Part shown: in pieces, positions 26,612 through 36,329 of the stretch
Position numbering within the stretch: the first letter of the stretch is position 1
How the letters are laid out: each line of letters starts with the position of its first letter
Notes under the pieces: generated by a model
The model's input: the letters and a program-made list of their open reading frames with translations, nothing else
Told to the model about the DNA's origin: nothing
Database searches by the model: none
Assembly (NCBI GenBank): GCA_963921355.3
Contig: OZ001190.1
Location: forward strand, 1,240,001-1,304,000
From: CAWUEZ02 sp963921355
GTDB taxonomy: Bacteria; Pseudomonadota; Alphaproteobacteria; Thalassobaculales; Thalassobaculaceae
DNA length: 64,000 bases
Direction: 5' to 3'
Translations under genes and position numbers: made by a program

Positions 26612-28170
26612 ACATCCAGGACAGGCCCGACGCCACCCGGGTTTCCGCGGTCGCCGACATCGAAGTCGATCACGCGGAACTCGACGCCTCGATCGCCCGG
26701 TTCGTCGACCGCAATCCGGACTACTATGCCCGCGCGTTTCACCGCATCCACGACACCACGCGGGGCATTCCGCTCACGTTCAACTGGGCGGCCGCGATCC
26801 TCGGCCCGCTCTGGGCGTCGGCCCGCGGCGTCTGGGGCTTCTTCTGGGGTTTCCTGATCCTCGAGATCGTTGCCTGGGTCCAGATCGGCCGTGGCACCTG
26901 GGGAGAGCTTGGCGCCGAGAACCTGGTGCGCGCCGCCCGCCAGGAGGGGCGTGCGCAGGAGTTCCTGGAGCGCGCGGAAGCGGCCCGTCTGGCAGGCCAG
27001 GATCCGAGCCGTTTCGAGAAACTGGCCGAGAACCTGCTCAAGGCGGCGGACAAAAGCCGGGACACCGCCGCCGTGGCCGCGGCCGACGGCCTCACCATCC
27101 TGATCAGCGGAATCGTGCTGCTGCTGGTCCTCAAGCTGATCCAGGGTGTGTGGGCCAACATCTTCTACGAGAAGCAGTACTCGCGCTGGCGGATCGATCC
27201 GACCTCGGTCATCTCCGGCGTGCAGCCGCTCAACCTGGTGTTCGGCGTTGTCCTGGCCCTCGCCATCGCGCCGCTCACCGTCTACCGGTTCACGGTCGAG
27301 GATGTGACGCCGCTGCTGACGGCGTTCCCGGCGGATCCGGAGCACTACGCCTCAACCGCCCGCTGGCTCGAGGCGCAGATCGATGCCGCGGCCCGCGGCG
27401 GGGCCGGGGCGTTCGATTCCATCGTCCTCGGCGTGCGCGGCGTGCTGGACGCGATCTCACTCGCGCTCATGGGAACCCCATGGCCGGTGGTGATGACCGT
27501 GATCTGCGTCGTCGCCTGGCGGTCGGCGGGGCCGCGGGTCGCCATCTTCACGGCGGCCGCCCTCGCCTACATCGCCTTCCTCGGATACTGGGAAGTCGCG
27601 ATGGAGACCGTCGCCCTGGTCGGTGCGGCGGTCGTGATCTGCGTCGTGCTCGGCATTCCGCTCGGCATCTGGTTCGGCAAGTCGACACGCGCCTACAAGA
27701 TCGCGGAACCGGTGCTCGACCTGATGCAGACGCTGCCGGCCTTCGTCTATCTGATTCCGATCATCGCATTCTTCGGGACCGGCAATCCGCCCGGCATCCT
27801 GGCCACGATCATCTTCGGGATGCCGCCGGTGATCCGCCTGACCGCGCTCGGGATCCGCGGTGTGCCGGAGAGCATCAAGGAAGCCGCCAGCGCCTTCGGC
27901 GCGTCGCGCCGGCAGATCCTCAAGGATGTCGAGATGCCGCTGGCGCTGCCGTCGATCATGACCGGCGTGAACCAGACCATCCTGATGTGTCTGTCGATGG
28001 TGGTCATCATTTCGTTGATCGGCGGCGGCGGCCTCGGCAAGGAGATCCTTGAGGCCCTGCAGTTCGCCGCCAAAGGTCCGGGCCTGCTCGGCGGCTTCGC
28101 CATCCTGTTCGTCGCCATGGTGATCGACCGGATCGTTCAGGGGGCGTTCCGGCGCGAGGATCAGAAGTAG
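26608..28170 (+). CDS. proW: Glycine betaine/proline-type ABC transporter permease (ProW family) with long N-terminal extension
   Basis: A 520-aa inner-membrane protein, longer than ordinary ProW (about 280-350 aa). The C-terminal 230 residues are the BPD permease domain with the EAA loop VPESIKEAASAFGASRRQIL and the segment MVVIISLIGGGGLGKEI. The N-terminal 270 residues hold extra segments: a double hydrophobic hairpin at about 50-85 (FNWAAAILGPLWASARGVWG onward), a charged helical stretch at about 105-150, then further helices at about 160-185 and 210-230. The hairpin resembles the small membrane domain found in DUF2628-like proteins, which is a tentative match. Translationally coupled to the ATPase. 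Last gene of the operon. Confidence 0.92.
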   Translation: MNIQDRPDATRVSAVADIEVDHAELDASIARFVDRNPDYYARAFHRIHDTTRGIPLTFNWAAAILGPLWASARGVWGFFWGFLILEIVAWVQIGRGTWGELGAENLVRAARQEGRAQEFLERAEAARLAGQDPSRFEKLAENLLKAADKSRDTAAVAAADGLTILISGIVLLLVLKLIQGVWANIFYEKQYSRWRIDPTSVISGVQPLNLVFGVVLALAIAPLTVYRFTVEDVTPLLTAFPADPEHYASTARWLEAQIDAAARGGAGAFDSIVLGVRGVLDAISLALMGTPWPVVMTVICVVAWRSAGPRVAIFTAAALAYIAFLGYWEVAMETVALVGAAVVICVVLGIPLGIWFGKSTRAYKIAEPVLDLMQTLPAFVYLIPIIAFFGTGNPPGILATIIFGMPPVIRLTALGIRGVPESIKEAASAFGASRRQILKDVEMPLALPSIMTGVNQTILMCLSMVVIISLIGGGGLGKEILEALQFAAKGPGLLGGFAILFVAMVIDRIVQGAFRREDQK

Positions 28171-28306
28171 GGCGCGGCGACCGGCGAAAGGCGGCCTCTG
28201 GGCGAAATCCCTGTTCTTCGGTACAACGGCCGTTCTTGAGTACGAGCGGCGGGCGTTTCGGCTTCCACCAGGGCAGGGTTTCACGAGCGTTGGGTCTCGC
28301 GGTTTG

Positions 28307-31300
28307 ATGGAATGGCTCCAGACGGGGTCGGCGATGCGCCGCTGGTCGGCCGCTGTTTGGTTGCTGGCTGCGGCTGCCGCGCTGTGTCTTTGGGTGTCGA
28401 GCCGAGATGCGAGCGCCCAGAGCAGCACTTCTCCAGAATCGTCGAGCGAAGTGCCGGAGGTGGCGGAACCGCTTTCCGGGCTGTCATTGATCAGCGCGTC
28501 CGAAATCGAGGCACAGATCGCGGTTGTGCGTGGCGACGATACGCTGCCCGACAGCCTGAAACAGGAGATCGTCGCCAACTACGAGGCGGCGCTGGAGTTT
28601 CTACGTCTCGTGACGTCGGAGCGCGAGACGGCGGCGACGCTGGCGGCGACGGCGGAGTCCGCGGCGGAGCAGATACGTGAGGTCGAGCGGGAGATCGCGG
28701 GGCTCAGGCTGGCGGCGCCTGAAGCGGATGGTGGCGTTTCCCCCGGGGCGTCGGTCGAGGACATCTCCGACCGGTTGTTGGTGGAGCGGACCAAAGCGAC
28801 CGCGCTGCGCGAGCGGGCCTCGGCGGTCGAGGCTCAGATCGCCCAGCAGGAGGCGCGCCCGGCAGAGGCGCGCGAGGCGCAACTGGCGCTTCGGGCGGAC
28901 CTTGGTCAACTGGGGGCCGAGGTAACGGCAAGTCCGCCGATCGCCGAACTGACCGAACTCGACAAGTCCCTTCAGGTTCGCAACCTGTCCTTTGCCGCCC
29001 TCCTGGACGCCAGGATCGACCGGCTGGACAGTGAAGTCCTGAGTCACGCGCCACGCCTTGCATTGCTGCGCGCCCAGGCGGAGGCGGCACGGCTGGCGGT
29101 CACGCGCCAGGAGGACATCGTGCGGTCGCTCGAGGAGCTGCTGTCCTCGACCCGGCAGGCGGCGGCTGAAGATCTGCAGGCGTAGACACAACGCGCCCAG
29201 TTTGAAGCCGCGTTCCGCCATCCCCTGCTGGCCCAGGCGGCGGCCGACAACTCGGCGCTCGCGAAACAGGTCGTCGAGCTGACGGAACAGACCGAGCAAC
29301 TGGCTGCCGAACGCAGTGAGATCGTGGACCTGGTCGAACGGACCGGCGCCGACCTGACGACCGCCCGCCGCCGGGTGGCGAGTGCCGGATCTTCAGAGCT
29401 GTTGGGGCGGCTGCTGCGCGGTGAACGGGACCGGTTGCCGACCTCCCGCGAACTGGACCGTCGCCAGCAGAACCGGGACGCTCTCAGCATCTCGCTCGGC
29501 CTCGACAGTTTGCGCCTGGAGGAAGACGTCAAACGTCTGCCCGAGGCCCTCAGCCTGAACCTGTCGGCCCTCGACGAAGCCGATTCCATCGACGCTCTCG
29601 AGTCCGATACCGAACAGGACCTGATCGACCTGTTCGATCAGCGCCGGGCGTTATACGACGATCTCATCGCGGCCACGAACCAGCTTCAGAGCACGGTGGC
29701 CGAGCTCGACTTCGAGGACCGGAAATACCGCCTGGTGGTCGAGGAGTATGCCCGTTTCCTCGACGAGCGGCTGTTGTGGATCCCGAGTTCGCCGGTGTTC
29801 GGAAGCTGGTCGGACGCCCGGATCGCGACCTCGTTCGCAGCACTGGTTGCGCCGACCACGTTTGCGGCGCTCTGGGATGGCATCGTCGGCAAGGCCCAAC
29901 GCGACCCGGTCCGCACCCTGATCCTGTTGGCGTTGCCGATCATCGTGATCGTTCTGTCGTCACGGATCCGGGGTCTGATCCGCAGCTTGGATGCCCGGGT
30001 TGGCCGGTATCGGCAGGATTCGATCCTGGCCACGCTCGGTTCCCTGTTGGGCACCATCGCGCTGTCGATCGCCTGGCCGTTCCTGGCGGTCGCCATCGGT
30101 CTGCAGCTGCGATCCGCGCTGTCGGCGCCGGAAGGCGTGCAGGCGCTCGGCCACGGTCTGACCGCGTCGGGTGTGTTTGTCGCGGTCGGGCTCGCGACTT
30201 GGTCTCTCACTCGCAAGGACGGGGTGCTCGACCTGCACTTCCGCTGGAATGCGGCGGTGCTGTCGACCGTCAATCGATACCTGCCCTGGCTGATCATCGT
30301 CGTCGCGCCCGGCTCGTTCATGGTCTGGACCTTCGACCACCTGGTCGACCGCACCCACAGCGACGGCTTGGGTCGGCTGGCTTTCATGGTCGAGATGTTG
30401 GCACTCAGCGTGGTCTCCTGGTTTGTGCTGCTCGGTCCCCGGTCGATCATCGAGGCCCTGTACTCCGAGCGCCGGACCGCGCTGGTATATCAGACCCGCT
30501 ATGTCTGGGCCGGGGCATTGATCCTGCTGCCGATCGGTCTCGGCCTGTTCGCCTTTGCCGGCTATTTCCTGACCGCCCGCGAGGTGCTGTACCGCGTCGT
30601 GATCTCCGGCGAGGTGCTGGTCGCGGTGGCGTTGGGATACGGCGTTCTCCGGCGTTGGGTGGCGGTCGCCAAGGGCCGTATCGCGTTCCGTCAACGGGTC
30701 GAACGCCTGCAGTAGCGCAGCGACGCTGATGACGCCGACCGCAGCGCAGACCCGGATCTGGTCGCCGTGCCGGACGACCAGATCGACGTTCAGTCGATCG
30801 ACGAGCGCACGCGCTATTTGTTGAAGGTGCTCGCCTATCTGGCGGCCGCCGTGGGCCTGTGGGCGGTTTGGGTCGATCTGGTGCCCGCGCTGACCAGCCT
30901 CGGTGAGGTCGAGCTCTGGCGCTACATGGGCGAGGTCGACGGCAAGCCGACATCGATCGCCGTGACCCTGACCAGTGCCGCCGGCATTCTGATCGGCGTG
31001 GCCCTGTTCGTGGTCGCGGCGCGAAACCTGCCCGGCCTGGTCGAGATCGCTCTGCTGCACAACCTGCCGCTGGACGCGGGCCTGCGCTACGCCATCAGGT
31101 CGATCCTGGGATACCTGATCGTGGCGATCGGGATTTTCTGGTTCGCGGAATCCATCGGGATCGCCTGGTCGAACGTGCAGTGGCTGATGGCGGCCCTCGG
31201 CGTCGGGCTCGGGTTCGGCCTGCAGGAGATCTTCGCGAACTTCGTCTCCGGGCTGATCATCCTGTTCGAGCGGCCGGTGCGGATCGGCGACGCGGTCACC

Positions 31301-31767
31301 GTCGGCGACACCACCGGCGTGGTCTCGAAGATCAAGGTTCGTTCGACCACCCTGGTCGACTGGGACAATAAGGAGATCATCGTCCCCAACCGAACTTTCG
31401 TGACCGAGCGGCTGATCAACTGGACCCTGTCGGATGCGGTCACCCGGGTCGTCATTCCCGTGGGGGTGGCCTATGGCAGCGACGTCCGTCAGGCCCAGGA
31501 GGTGATCCGGACGGCGGCCGGCAAGTGCGATCTGGTGCTGCCGCAGCCGCCGATGCAGCTGTTCTTACCGGCCTTGGCGAGAGCTCGCTCGACTTCGAAC
31601 TCCGGGTCTATGTCGGCTCCCTGGTCGACCGGCTGGTCGCCCAGGACGAGTTGCTGGGGCTGATCTACGACGCGCTGAACGAGGCCGGGATCACCATCCC
31701 GTTCCCGCAGCGCGACGTGCACCTGCATTATCCGCCAGGGGCGGCACCTGCGCCGGAAAAGACATAG
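28307..31767 (+). pseudogene. MscK/KefA-type mechanosensitive channel, broken by two TAG codons and a frameshift
   Basis: A continuous coding record of about 1,144 residues matching the E. coli MscK architecture: signal peptide (from ATG 28334, MRRWSAAVWLLAAAAALCLW), a long periplasmic coiled-coil region, about 11 membrane helices and a C-terminal MscS domain (MAALGVGLGFGLQEIFANFV, then VPNRTFVTERLINWTLSD). TAG at 29183-29185 interrupts QA-TQRAQFEAAF with the frame unchanged, and TAG at 30713-30715 interrupts ERLQ-RSDADDAD, again in frame. Near 31560-31575 the frame changes: PPMQLFL leads off, while TGLGESSLDFELRVYV continues in another frame, as if two bases (TT) were added or one lost. The last 60 residues and the stop at 31767 are in the new frame. 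Three separate lesions make a pseudogene the best reading. An ATG at 28307 is an alternative start. Confidence 0.87.
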
Positions 31768-31803
31768 TGGGGGTCGGTGCCTGAAGGCGCCCCGGATCTC
31801 CCG

Positions 31804-32577
31804 CTAAACGCTGCCGTCACCATCGCGCGCGGTGATCAGCAGACGTTCCAGACGCACAGGTTCTGGGGCTGAGCTGACCTTGATGCCGCCATATCCACCA
31901 GCGTTTTCGCCAGGCGGCGTCTCCGCGTCGAGCGCGTGGACATGCTGGATCTCCAGCACGGTATAGGGGCGTTGATAGACCCGGGTACGGTTCTCGATCG
32001 CCTGGAGGTCCGCCTTCGGGGGCGCCTCATCGGTGAAGCCATAGAAGTACAACGTGAACCCGTACGGTTCGACCGGCTGTATCGACAGCGGCGTCATGCC
32101 CAGATCCAAGATGTCGGGTTGGATGTCGTCGATGCTGGCCGTTCGCAGGGTGACGAGGCTGAGATGAGCGCCGCCGCCGAGGCGCGTTTCATCGACTGGT
32201 TCGGCGGCGATCTCTGCGGGGCGGCCCCCTTGAAACCAGTGGTCGATCAATTCGACTGTGAAGCCCTCGGGGTCCGTCACTTTGGCCAGATAGCCGACAT
32301 CGCGAAACTGAGACGGTTGCGAACAGGCGACGCCGCGCGCCCGGAGCTGTGCGCACGCAAGGTCAATGTTCAGTACCGACAGCGCGATCTTCCAGTAGAG
32401 GTCGGACGGTTGTGGCGTGTAGGGCGTCTCGGCGGCGACAAACTGCAACGCGGCTTCTCTGTCGGCGTAACCGACGCGCCCATCACCCTGGTGGGACATG
32501 CCCAGCACATCGCAGTAGAACCGACGTTGAGCGTCCGGATCGGTGACCCGCAGGGTCAGTATCTCTAGGGCTGGCAT
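31804..32577 (-). CDS. VOC-family (glyoxalase/dioxygenase-like) protein
   Basis: A 257-aa protein from ATG 32575-32577 (MPALEILTLRVTDPDAQRRF), with AAGGAT upstream. The first half is a vicinal-oxygen-chelate module (residues 4-115, ending DPEGFTVELIDHW). A second related module starts at about residue 135 (GAHLSLVTLRTASIDDIQPD) and ends with YTVLEIQHVHALD. The carboxylate metal ligand of the first module is present (TVELID) but the usual first-strand His is replaced by Thr (ILTLRV), so metal use is uncertain. Reaction unknown; members include glyoxalases and extradiol dioxygenases. Convergent with the MscK pseudogene and followed by no partner. Confidence 0.8.
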   Translation of the reverse strand: MPALEILTLRVTDPDAQRRFYCDVLGMSHQGDGRVGYADREAALQFVAAETPYTPQPSDLYWKIALSVLNIDLACAQLRARGVACSQPSQFRDVGYLAKVTDPEGFTVELIDHWFQGGRPAEIAAEPVDETRLGGGAHLSLVTLRTASIDDIQPDILDLGMTPLSIQPVEPYGFTLYFYGFTDEAPPKADLQAIENRTRVYQRPYTVLEIQHVHALDAETPPGENAGGYGGIKVSSAPEPVRLERLLITARDGDGSV

Positions 32578-32855
32578 AGGCACATCCTTGCAGAGTCCGG
32601 ATCGCGGGTACCAGCGCCAGAGCCCGTGAAGACGCATGTGCTTCGGCCCTTGAGGCCACACGCGACTGCCATTCTGTCGTATTGCAAATTCGCTGAACGT
32701 TCGAGACAGCGTTGAACAACTCCGCCGCTCCGTGATGGAAGCTTCGCAAGGCAGGCCGATTCACTCACCGGTCGACCGGTTGACGGGGTGTCAAGGGCGG
32801 CACATGGCGCCTGATTCCATACCTCGGCGGCTCACCGAATTTGGGTCACCGGGTG

Positions 32856-33068
32856 CTAGCCGTTCTGTCCCGCGGCGCCCTCGAGTGCGGCCTTACAGTC
32901 TTCCAGTTCCTTGAGTTTCTTCTCCAATGCCGTGACTTCATCCAAGTAACCCCACGCCTGGATGATGGCGGATATGAGGCCCAGCAGCAGCAGGAGCGCC
33001 GCCAACAGGCACTTTACCCAGGCGAGAGGCAGGCGGGTGCGGCAAGCCCCCCTGATGCGGCCATGCAC
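32856..33068 (-). CDS. Small membrane protein fragment, probably the C-terminal half of the preceding gene
   Basis: This frame (70 codons from an ATG at 33066-33068) has no Shine-Dalgarno. It overlaps the 71-aa frame at 33014-33229 in another phase. It encodes one strong membrane helix (VKCLLAALLLLLGLISAIIQ) and a short coiled coil (EVTALEKKLKELEDCKAALE). A one-base change in the G6 run at about 33048-33053 would fuse the two into one two-helix protein of about 125 residues. I read it as the broken-off C-terminal half. Confidence 0.4.
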   Translation of the reverse strand: MHGRIRGACRTRLPLAWVKCLLAALLLLLGLISAIIQAWGYLDEVTALEKKLKELEDCKAALEGAAGQNG

Positions 33069-33229
33069 GATGCACTAAGACCGGAGCAAGCGAGGAAAGC
33101 CGACACCGCACCGCCAACGACAATGCCGCCGATGAGTGCCGCTTGCCACCACGAGAAACTGTCAAAAAGATCCCTGACTTCTTCGATAATGCTCTCTTGT
33201 ACCTTTTTGATTTGCTGTTCGGTCGCCAT
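33014..33229 (-). CDS. Small membrane protein (71 aa), possibly frameshift-truncated
   Basis: Starts at ATG 33227-33229 with a good Shine-Dalgarno (AAGGAG) eight bases upstream. An amphipathic N-terminus (MATEQQIKKVQESIIEEVRD) is followed by a membrane helix at about residues 27-50 (SWWQAALIGGIVVGGAVSAF). After ASGG the frame quickly stops; the other frame carries a second helix and coiled coil. It lies 18 bp below another small membrane protein gene and probably forms a two-gene unit with it. No family recognised. Confidence 0.6.
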   Translation of the reverse strand: MATEQQIKKVQESIIEEVRDLFDSFSWWQAALIGGIVVGGAVSAFLACSGLSASCMAASGGLAAPACLSPG

Positions 33230-33247
33230 GACATGCTCCTTGAGAGG

Positions 33248-33565
33248 CTAGCCCGAGATCTTGGTCAGCCGCTGAAGTATGAGCGCTACCCGTCTGAGTA
33301 ATGTTTGCATCCAGGCAATATAGCAGAACAGTGAGAAAATCGCGCTTCCGAGAATTATGATATCAAATACAGAGTTTCCTGGGATATTTATTGAGTCCAT
33401 GCCGATAAAATTCGGATTGGAAAAAATAAGAGCAGTGCTTGTTATCGACACTCCGGAAAGCAGCAATATCACAATCGTAATTGCGAAGTAGAGTCGTTTG
33501 TTTGCTGCTTTCAGATTGCTTGACCGTTCGTGAATACGGTCAACTCTTTCGGCCGGGATAGACAT
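33248..33565 (-). CDS. Small two-helix membrane protein (105 aa)
   Basis: The ATG at 33563-33565 (MSIPAERVDRIHERSSNLKA) is preceded by AGGGGAG. Two membrane helices are seen at about residues 25-48 (YFAITIVILLLSGVSITSTA) and 66-87 (VFDIIILGSAIFSLFCYIAW), with a basic C-terminus. Base composition is clearly lower in GC than the surroundings (AT-rich codons such as ATA, TTA-like runs), marking a small transferred islet together with the gene below. No family recognised. A two-gene cassette of tiny membrane proteins could be a defence or toxin-type module, but nothing in the sequence proves it. Confidence 0.65.
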   Translation of the reverse strand: MSIPAERVDRIHERSSNLKAANKRLYFAITIVILLLSGVSITSTALIFSNPNFIGMDSINIPGNSVFDIIILGSAIFSLFCYIAWMQTLLRRVALILQRLTKISG

Positions 33566-33766
33566 GGATTCTCCCCTCTGCAACCACAATCTGTTTGAGG
33601 TAATCTAGCATAAATCTTGTAGAGAGAGTCACACTTTATTCCACAGCCTACTGGAGCATGCACCGATAGTGTGCGAAGACTCTGTTCTCCCTCACGCCTG
33701 TTCCCGCTTCTGCGCGCTTGATAGCCTGGGCGTCTTCGCCCGCCCGCTACCCGTTCGGCCCGGTTT

Positions 33767-35119
33767 ATGACGCCAGACTCCCAGAGCCTCGATTTTGCTG
33801 AGATCGATCTTGCTCAGATCTACCTGCTCGCCGCTTCCGACCTGCCGACCATCCTGGCAACGCTACGCGCCCAGCACGCGGAGGCTCTGGAGATCGCTCC
33901 GGACAGCGACAGGACCAGGGACCTCGTACGAAAACTGTACTGGTTGGCTTCCAGTTTCTGTGATGCGTCCGCCAACCAACGCAACCCGAATGCCCAGGTT
34001 CAGCACCCGGGGCTCGAGCTTGATATGGCGCGTGAACCGATGGCGCGGCTGTCGACGGCTCGGGATTTCGAACCGCTGGATGACTACGCGCGACGTCTGC
34101 CGTTCATCGTTGACGCTTCGACGACCGAGGCGATCGGCGAGTACTGGACCGAAAAGCGGCACGTACTCATGTCCAAGCTTGGCGACCCGGCGATCGACCA
34201 TTTCAAGCGAACATGCGGTCATGCGCTGAGCAATTTCTGGCCGCTGCGATATGATCAGAAATTCGATGATCTGATCGGTTTCCTGCGGGCGGTCGGGGAT
34301 ACGTCGATCCATGCCGACAAGACCGAACCGACCGTCAGAGGACAATTCAGCTACCTCCACAGCCCCGACACAGCCCTCAAGACAGCCGGTTCCGAGGCGG
34401 AGTCCTTTCGGTTCTACGCGTTCTATACGGGCCTGGTGTGGCGGAAGGCGGTCTTCGAGGACACGCTCTGCGTCCTCGGGGCGCTCGAGGAATCGCTCAT
34501 CGGCAATCCGTACCGGATCCGCAAGGGATCGTGGCTGATCGCCCAGGACCTGGCGCGCTCGGCGATCGAATACGGCCTGCTCAAGACCCAACTCGGAAAG
34601 CAGGCGAACGGCACGATCCTGGAGATCGGTGCCGGCTATGGCCGGCTGGCGGAGGTGTTCCTGCAGCGCGGCACCGAGCGCTACATCATTGTCGACATCT
34701 TTCCGATGATCTATCTGGCCGAACAGTACCTGAAGGCCCGCTTCCCAGGTCTCAAAGTCTTCGGACTACGCGACTTCCGGGACTACGGGGACGTGGCTCA
34801 GGAACTTGAAGACGCTCGGGTCGTCCTGCTGGCCCCCGACCAGATGCCGCTTTTGCCGGAGAACGTCGTCGACCTGGTCATCAACATCAACTCCTTCATG
34901 GAGATGAGTGCCGGTGAGGTGGATGCCTACTTCACCCAGATCGACCGGGTCTCACGCGGCTACCTCTATTCCAAGCAGTGGAAGCCCAACAAGGAAAAGG
35001 GTGGGGTTCACCTGTTCAAGACAGGCAACTACCCCATCCGGCCGCACTGGACGCTCAGATATGAGCGTGATGACCCGTTGCACTCGGATTTCTTCGAGGA
35101 GATCTGGGCCGTCGGGTGA
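33767..35119 (+). CDS. Putative sugar O-methyltransferase (TIGR04371-like)
   Basis: A 450-aa cytoplasmic protein. The SAM-binding motif I is at about residues 284-294 (ILEIGAGYGRLAEVFL), followed by an acidic post-I strand (YIIVDIFPMIYLAEQYL) and a motif resembling VVDLVININSFMEMS. The N-terminal 250 residues are helical and resemble the lead region of putative sugar O-methyltransferases (NanM-type, TIGR04371) found in surface polysaccharide loci. I know this family mainly by its domain layout, so the substrate is uncertain. No glycosyltransferase cluster surrounds it, though the partial gene at position 1 may belong to a partner family. Flanked by low-GC DNA on its left. Confidence 0.75.
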   Translation: MTPDSQSLDFAEIDLAQIYLLAASDLPTILATLRAQHAEALEIAPDSDRTRDLVRKLYWLASSFCDASANQRNPNAQVQHPGLELDMAREPMARLSTARDFEPLDDYARRLPFIVDASTTEAIGEYWTEKRHVLMSKLGDPAIDHFKRTCGHALSNFWPLRYDQKFDDLIGFLRAVGDTSIHADKTEPTVRGQFSYLHSPDTALKTAGSEAESFRFYAFYTGLVWRKAVFEDTLCVLGALEESLIGNPYRIRKGSWLIAQDLARSAIEYGLLKTQLGKQANGTILEIGAGYGRLAEVFLQRGTERYIIVDIFPMIYLAEQYLKARFPGLKVFGLRDFRDYGDVAQELEDARVVLLAPDQMPLLPENVVDLVININSFMEMSAGEVDAYFTQIDRVSRGYLYSKQWKPNKEKGGVHLFKTGNYPIRPHWTLRYERDDPLHSDFFEEIWAVG

Positions 35120-35174
35120 GCTTCGACAACCTGAACGGGGGCGGGTCACCAATCTGCGGGTTGGTGTGACGCCA

Positions 35175-36329
35175 TCAGTTCTCAACCTTCGACGTCCAGA
35201 GGATCGAACACTCGAAAAGAGTCGGGCATTGAGTCTTGCAGTTTCCGTCGCTCTTGTTCCCGTTGATCAGGATCTCACTGATCGTTAGAGCCCCTCCGTT
35301 GTTCTTCAGGAGCCGGATCGTCAGGTCGGCTCTGGTGCGCTCACACAGCTTGCGGTTTCGGGTCACTTCGTATGCCCCGAGACGTTTGATCTGCGCCGCT
35401 GGCCCAAAGGACTCCAAAGAGCGGTTTCCGTCTATCAGTATCTTTCGGAGTACGGCTTGCAAGGTCGGGATCCGGAAACCGATCAAGCTTGGATTGATCG
35501 CAACGGTGAATATCCCGCAATTCGCGCCATGGCTCGAGGTACAGTTGGCACCGACCTGCTGAAGAGCGGGCAACCGGAAGGCGCGCAGCCTGTTGTTCAT
35601 CGAAACATCGATACTCGCGCCGACGGTCTTGAGAGCGCGGAAGTCGAATGACAGGAGGCGCTGGTTCGATGAGATCTGGATGTCGCTTTCCACCGTGGTG
35701 AGGCTGGGCATATAGAATCCGCCGCCGTCCGCCTCGCTGGTGTCCTTGCAGGAGCTCGCGTCGTCGCACCCGAGTTTGGGGTTCTTTTGGATCTTCAGAT
35801 CCCCCAGGATCTGCTCTCCTTCGACCCGCCCGATATGCGCCAGCTTCAAGAATTTGAGGGAATGGAGCTCCGCTTTCTTCTCGATTCGGATACTGCCCGT
35901 CACCCGTCGTAGGTTCGGCATAACCACCTGACGCAGGTCGGCATTGCCGCCGATGTAGATATCCCCGTCGACTTCCTCCAGAAATGGCAAGATGACCGAC
36001 CCGAGTTCCGTATTGGTGATGTCCAGGTTGCCCTTGAGTTTCAGAAAATGATGGTTCGCAAACTGGCGCCAGACTGCGCGTGATCTGGCGTGATCGCTGC
36101 CTGACACATAGACGTCGCCGTTGAAGACCCGGGTCTCGTCGTAGCCTGGTGCGTCCGCAGAAACACAAAGGACGGATCCCCCAAAGCCGTCGGGCATGAC
36201 GCGACCGTCGTTGTTGACCGTCCAGGTCTTCGCCGTCGCGGGTTCTCGTTCCTCCGCGACCGGCGACCCGGTCACCAGGCGGATCCAGGGCTCCTTGAAC
36301 ACCACCGGGTCCAGTCGGGGCTTGCCGCG
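35175..36329 (-). pseudogene. C-terminal part of the subtilase/DUF1566 lipoprotein, beyond an in-frame TAG (receptor-L-like repeats)
   Basis: This continues, in the same frame, the gene at 36330-38498 after its TAG. The first 60 codons (RGKPRLDPVVFKEPWIRL through TWTVNNDGRVMPDGFGGSVL) complete the second DUF1566 repeat that the stop cuts in half. The following 300 residues are beta-solenoid repeats of receptor-L-domain type (VFNGDVYVSGSD, GNLDITNTELGSVILPFLEE, DGDIYIGGNADLRQVVMPNL), probably a binding surface. It ends in a Cys-rich tail. An internal GTG at 36303 could start a separate product, but no ribosome-binding site supports it. Confidence 0.75.

Noticed and set aside
28190..28260. Direct repeat GTTCTTCGGTAC/GTTCTTGAGTAC before the channel gene
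   Set aside because: Too short and imperfect to claim as a regulatory site without further support.
29183..30715. Pyrrolysine decoding of the in-frame TAG codons
   Set aside because: An MttB homologue nearby made this tempting, but that gene has no in-frame TAG, no pyl genes are visible here, many intact genes in the window end in TAG, and the channel gene also carries a frameshift.
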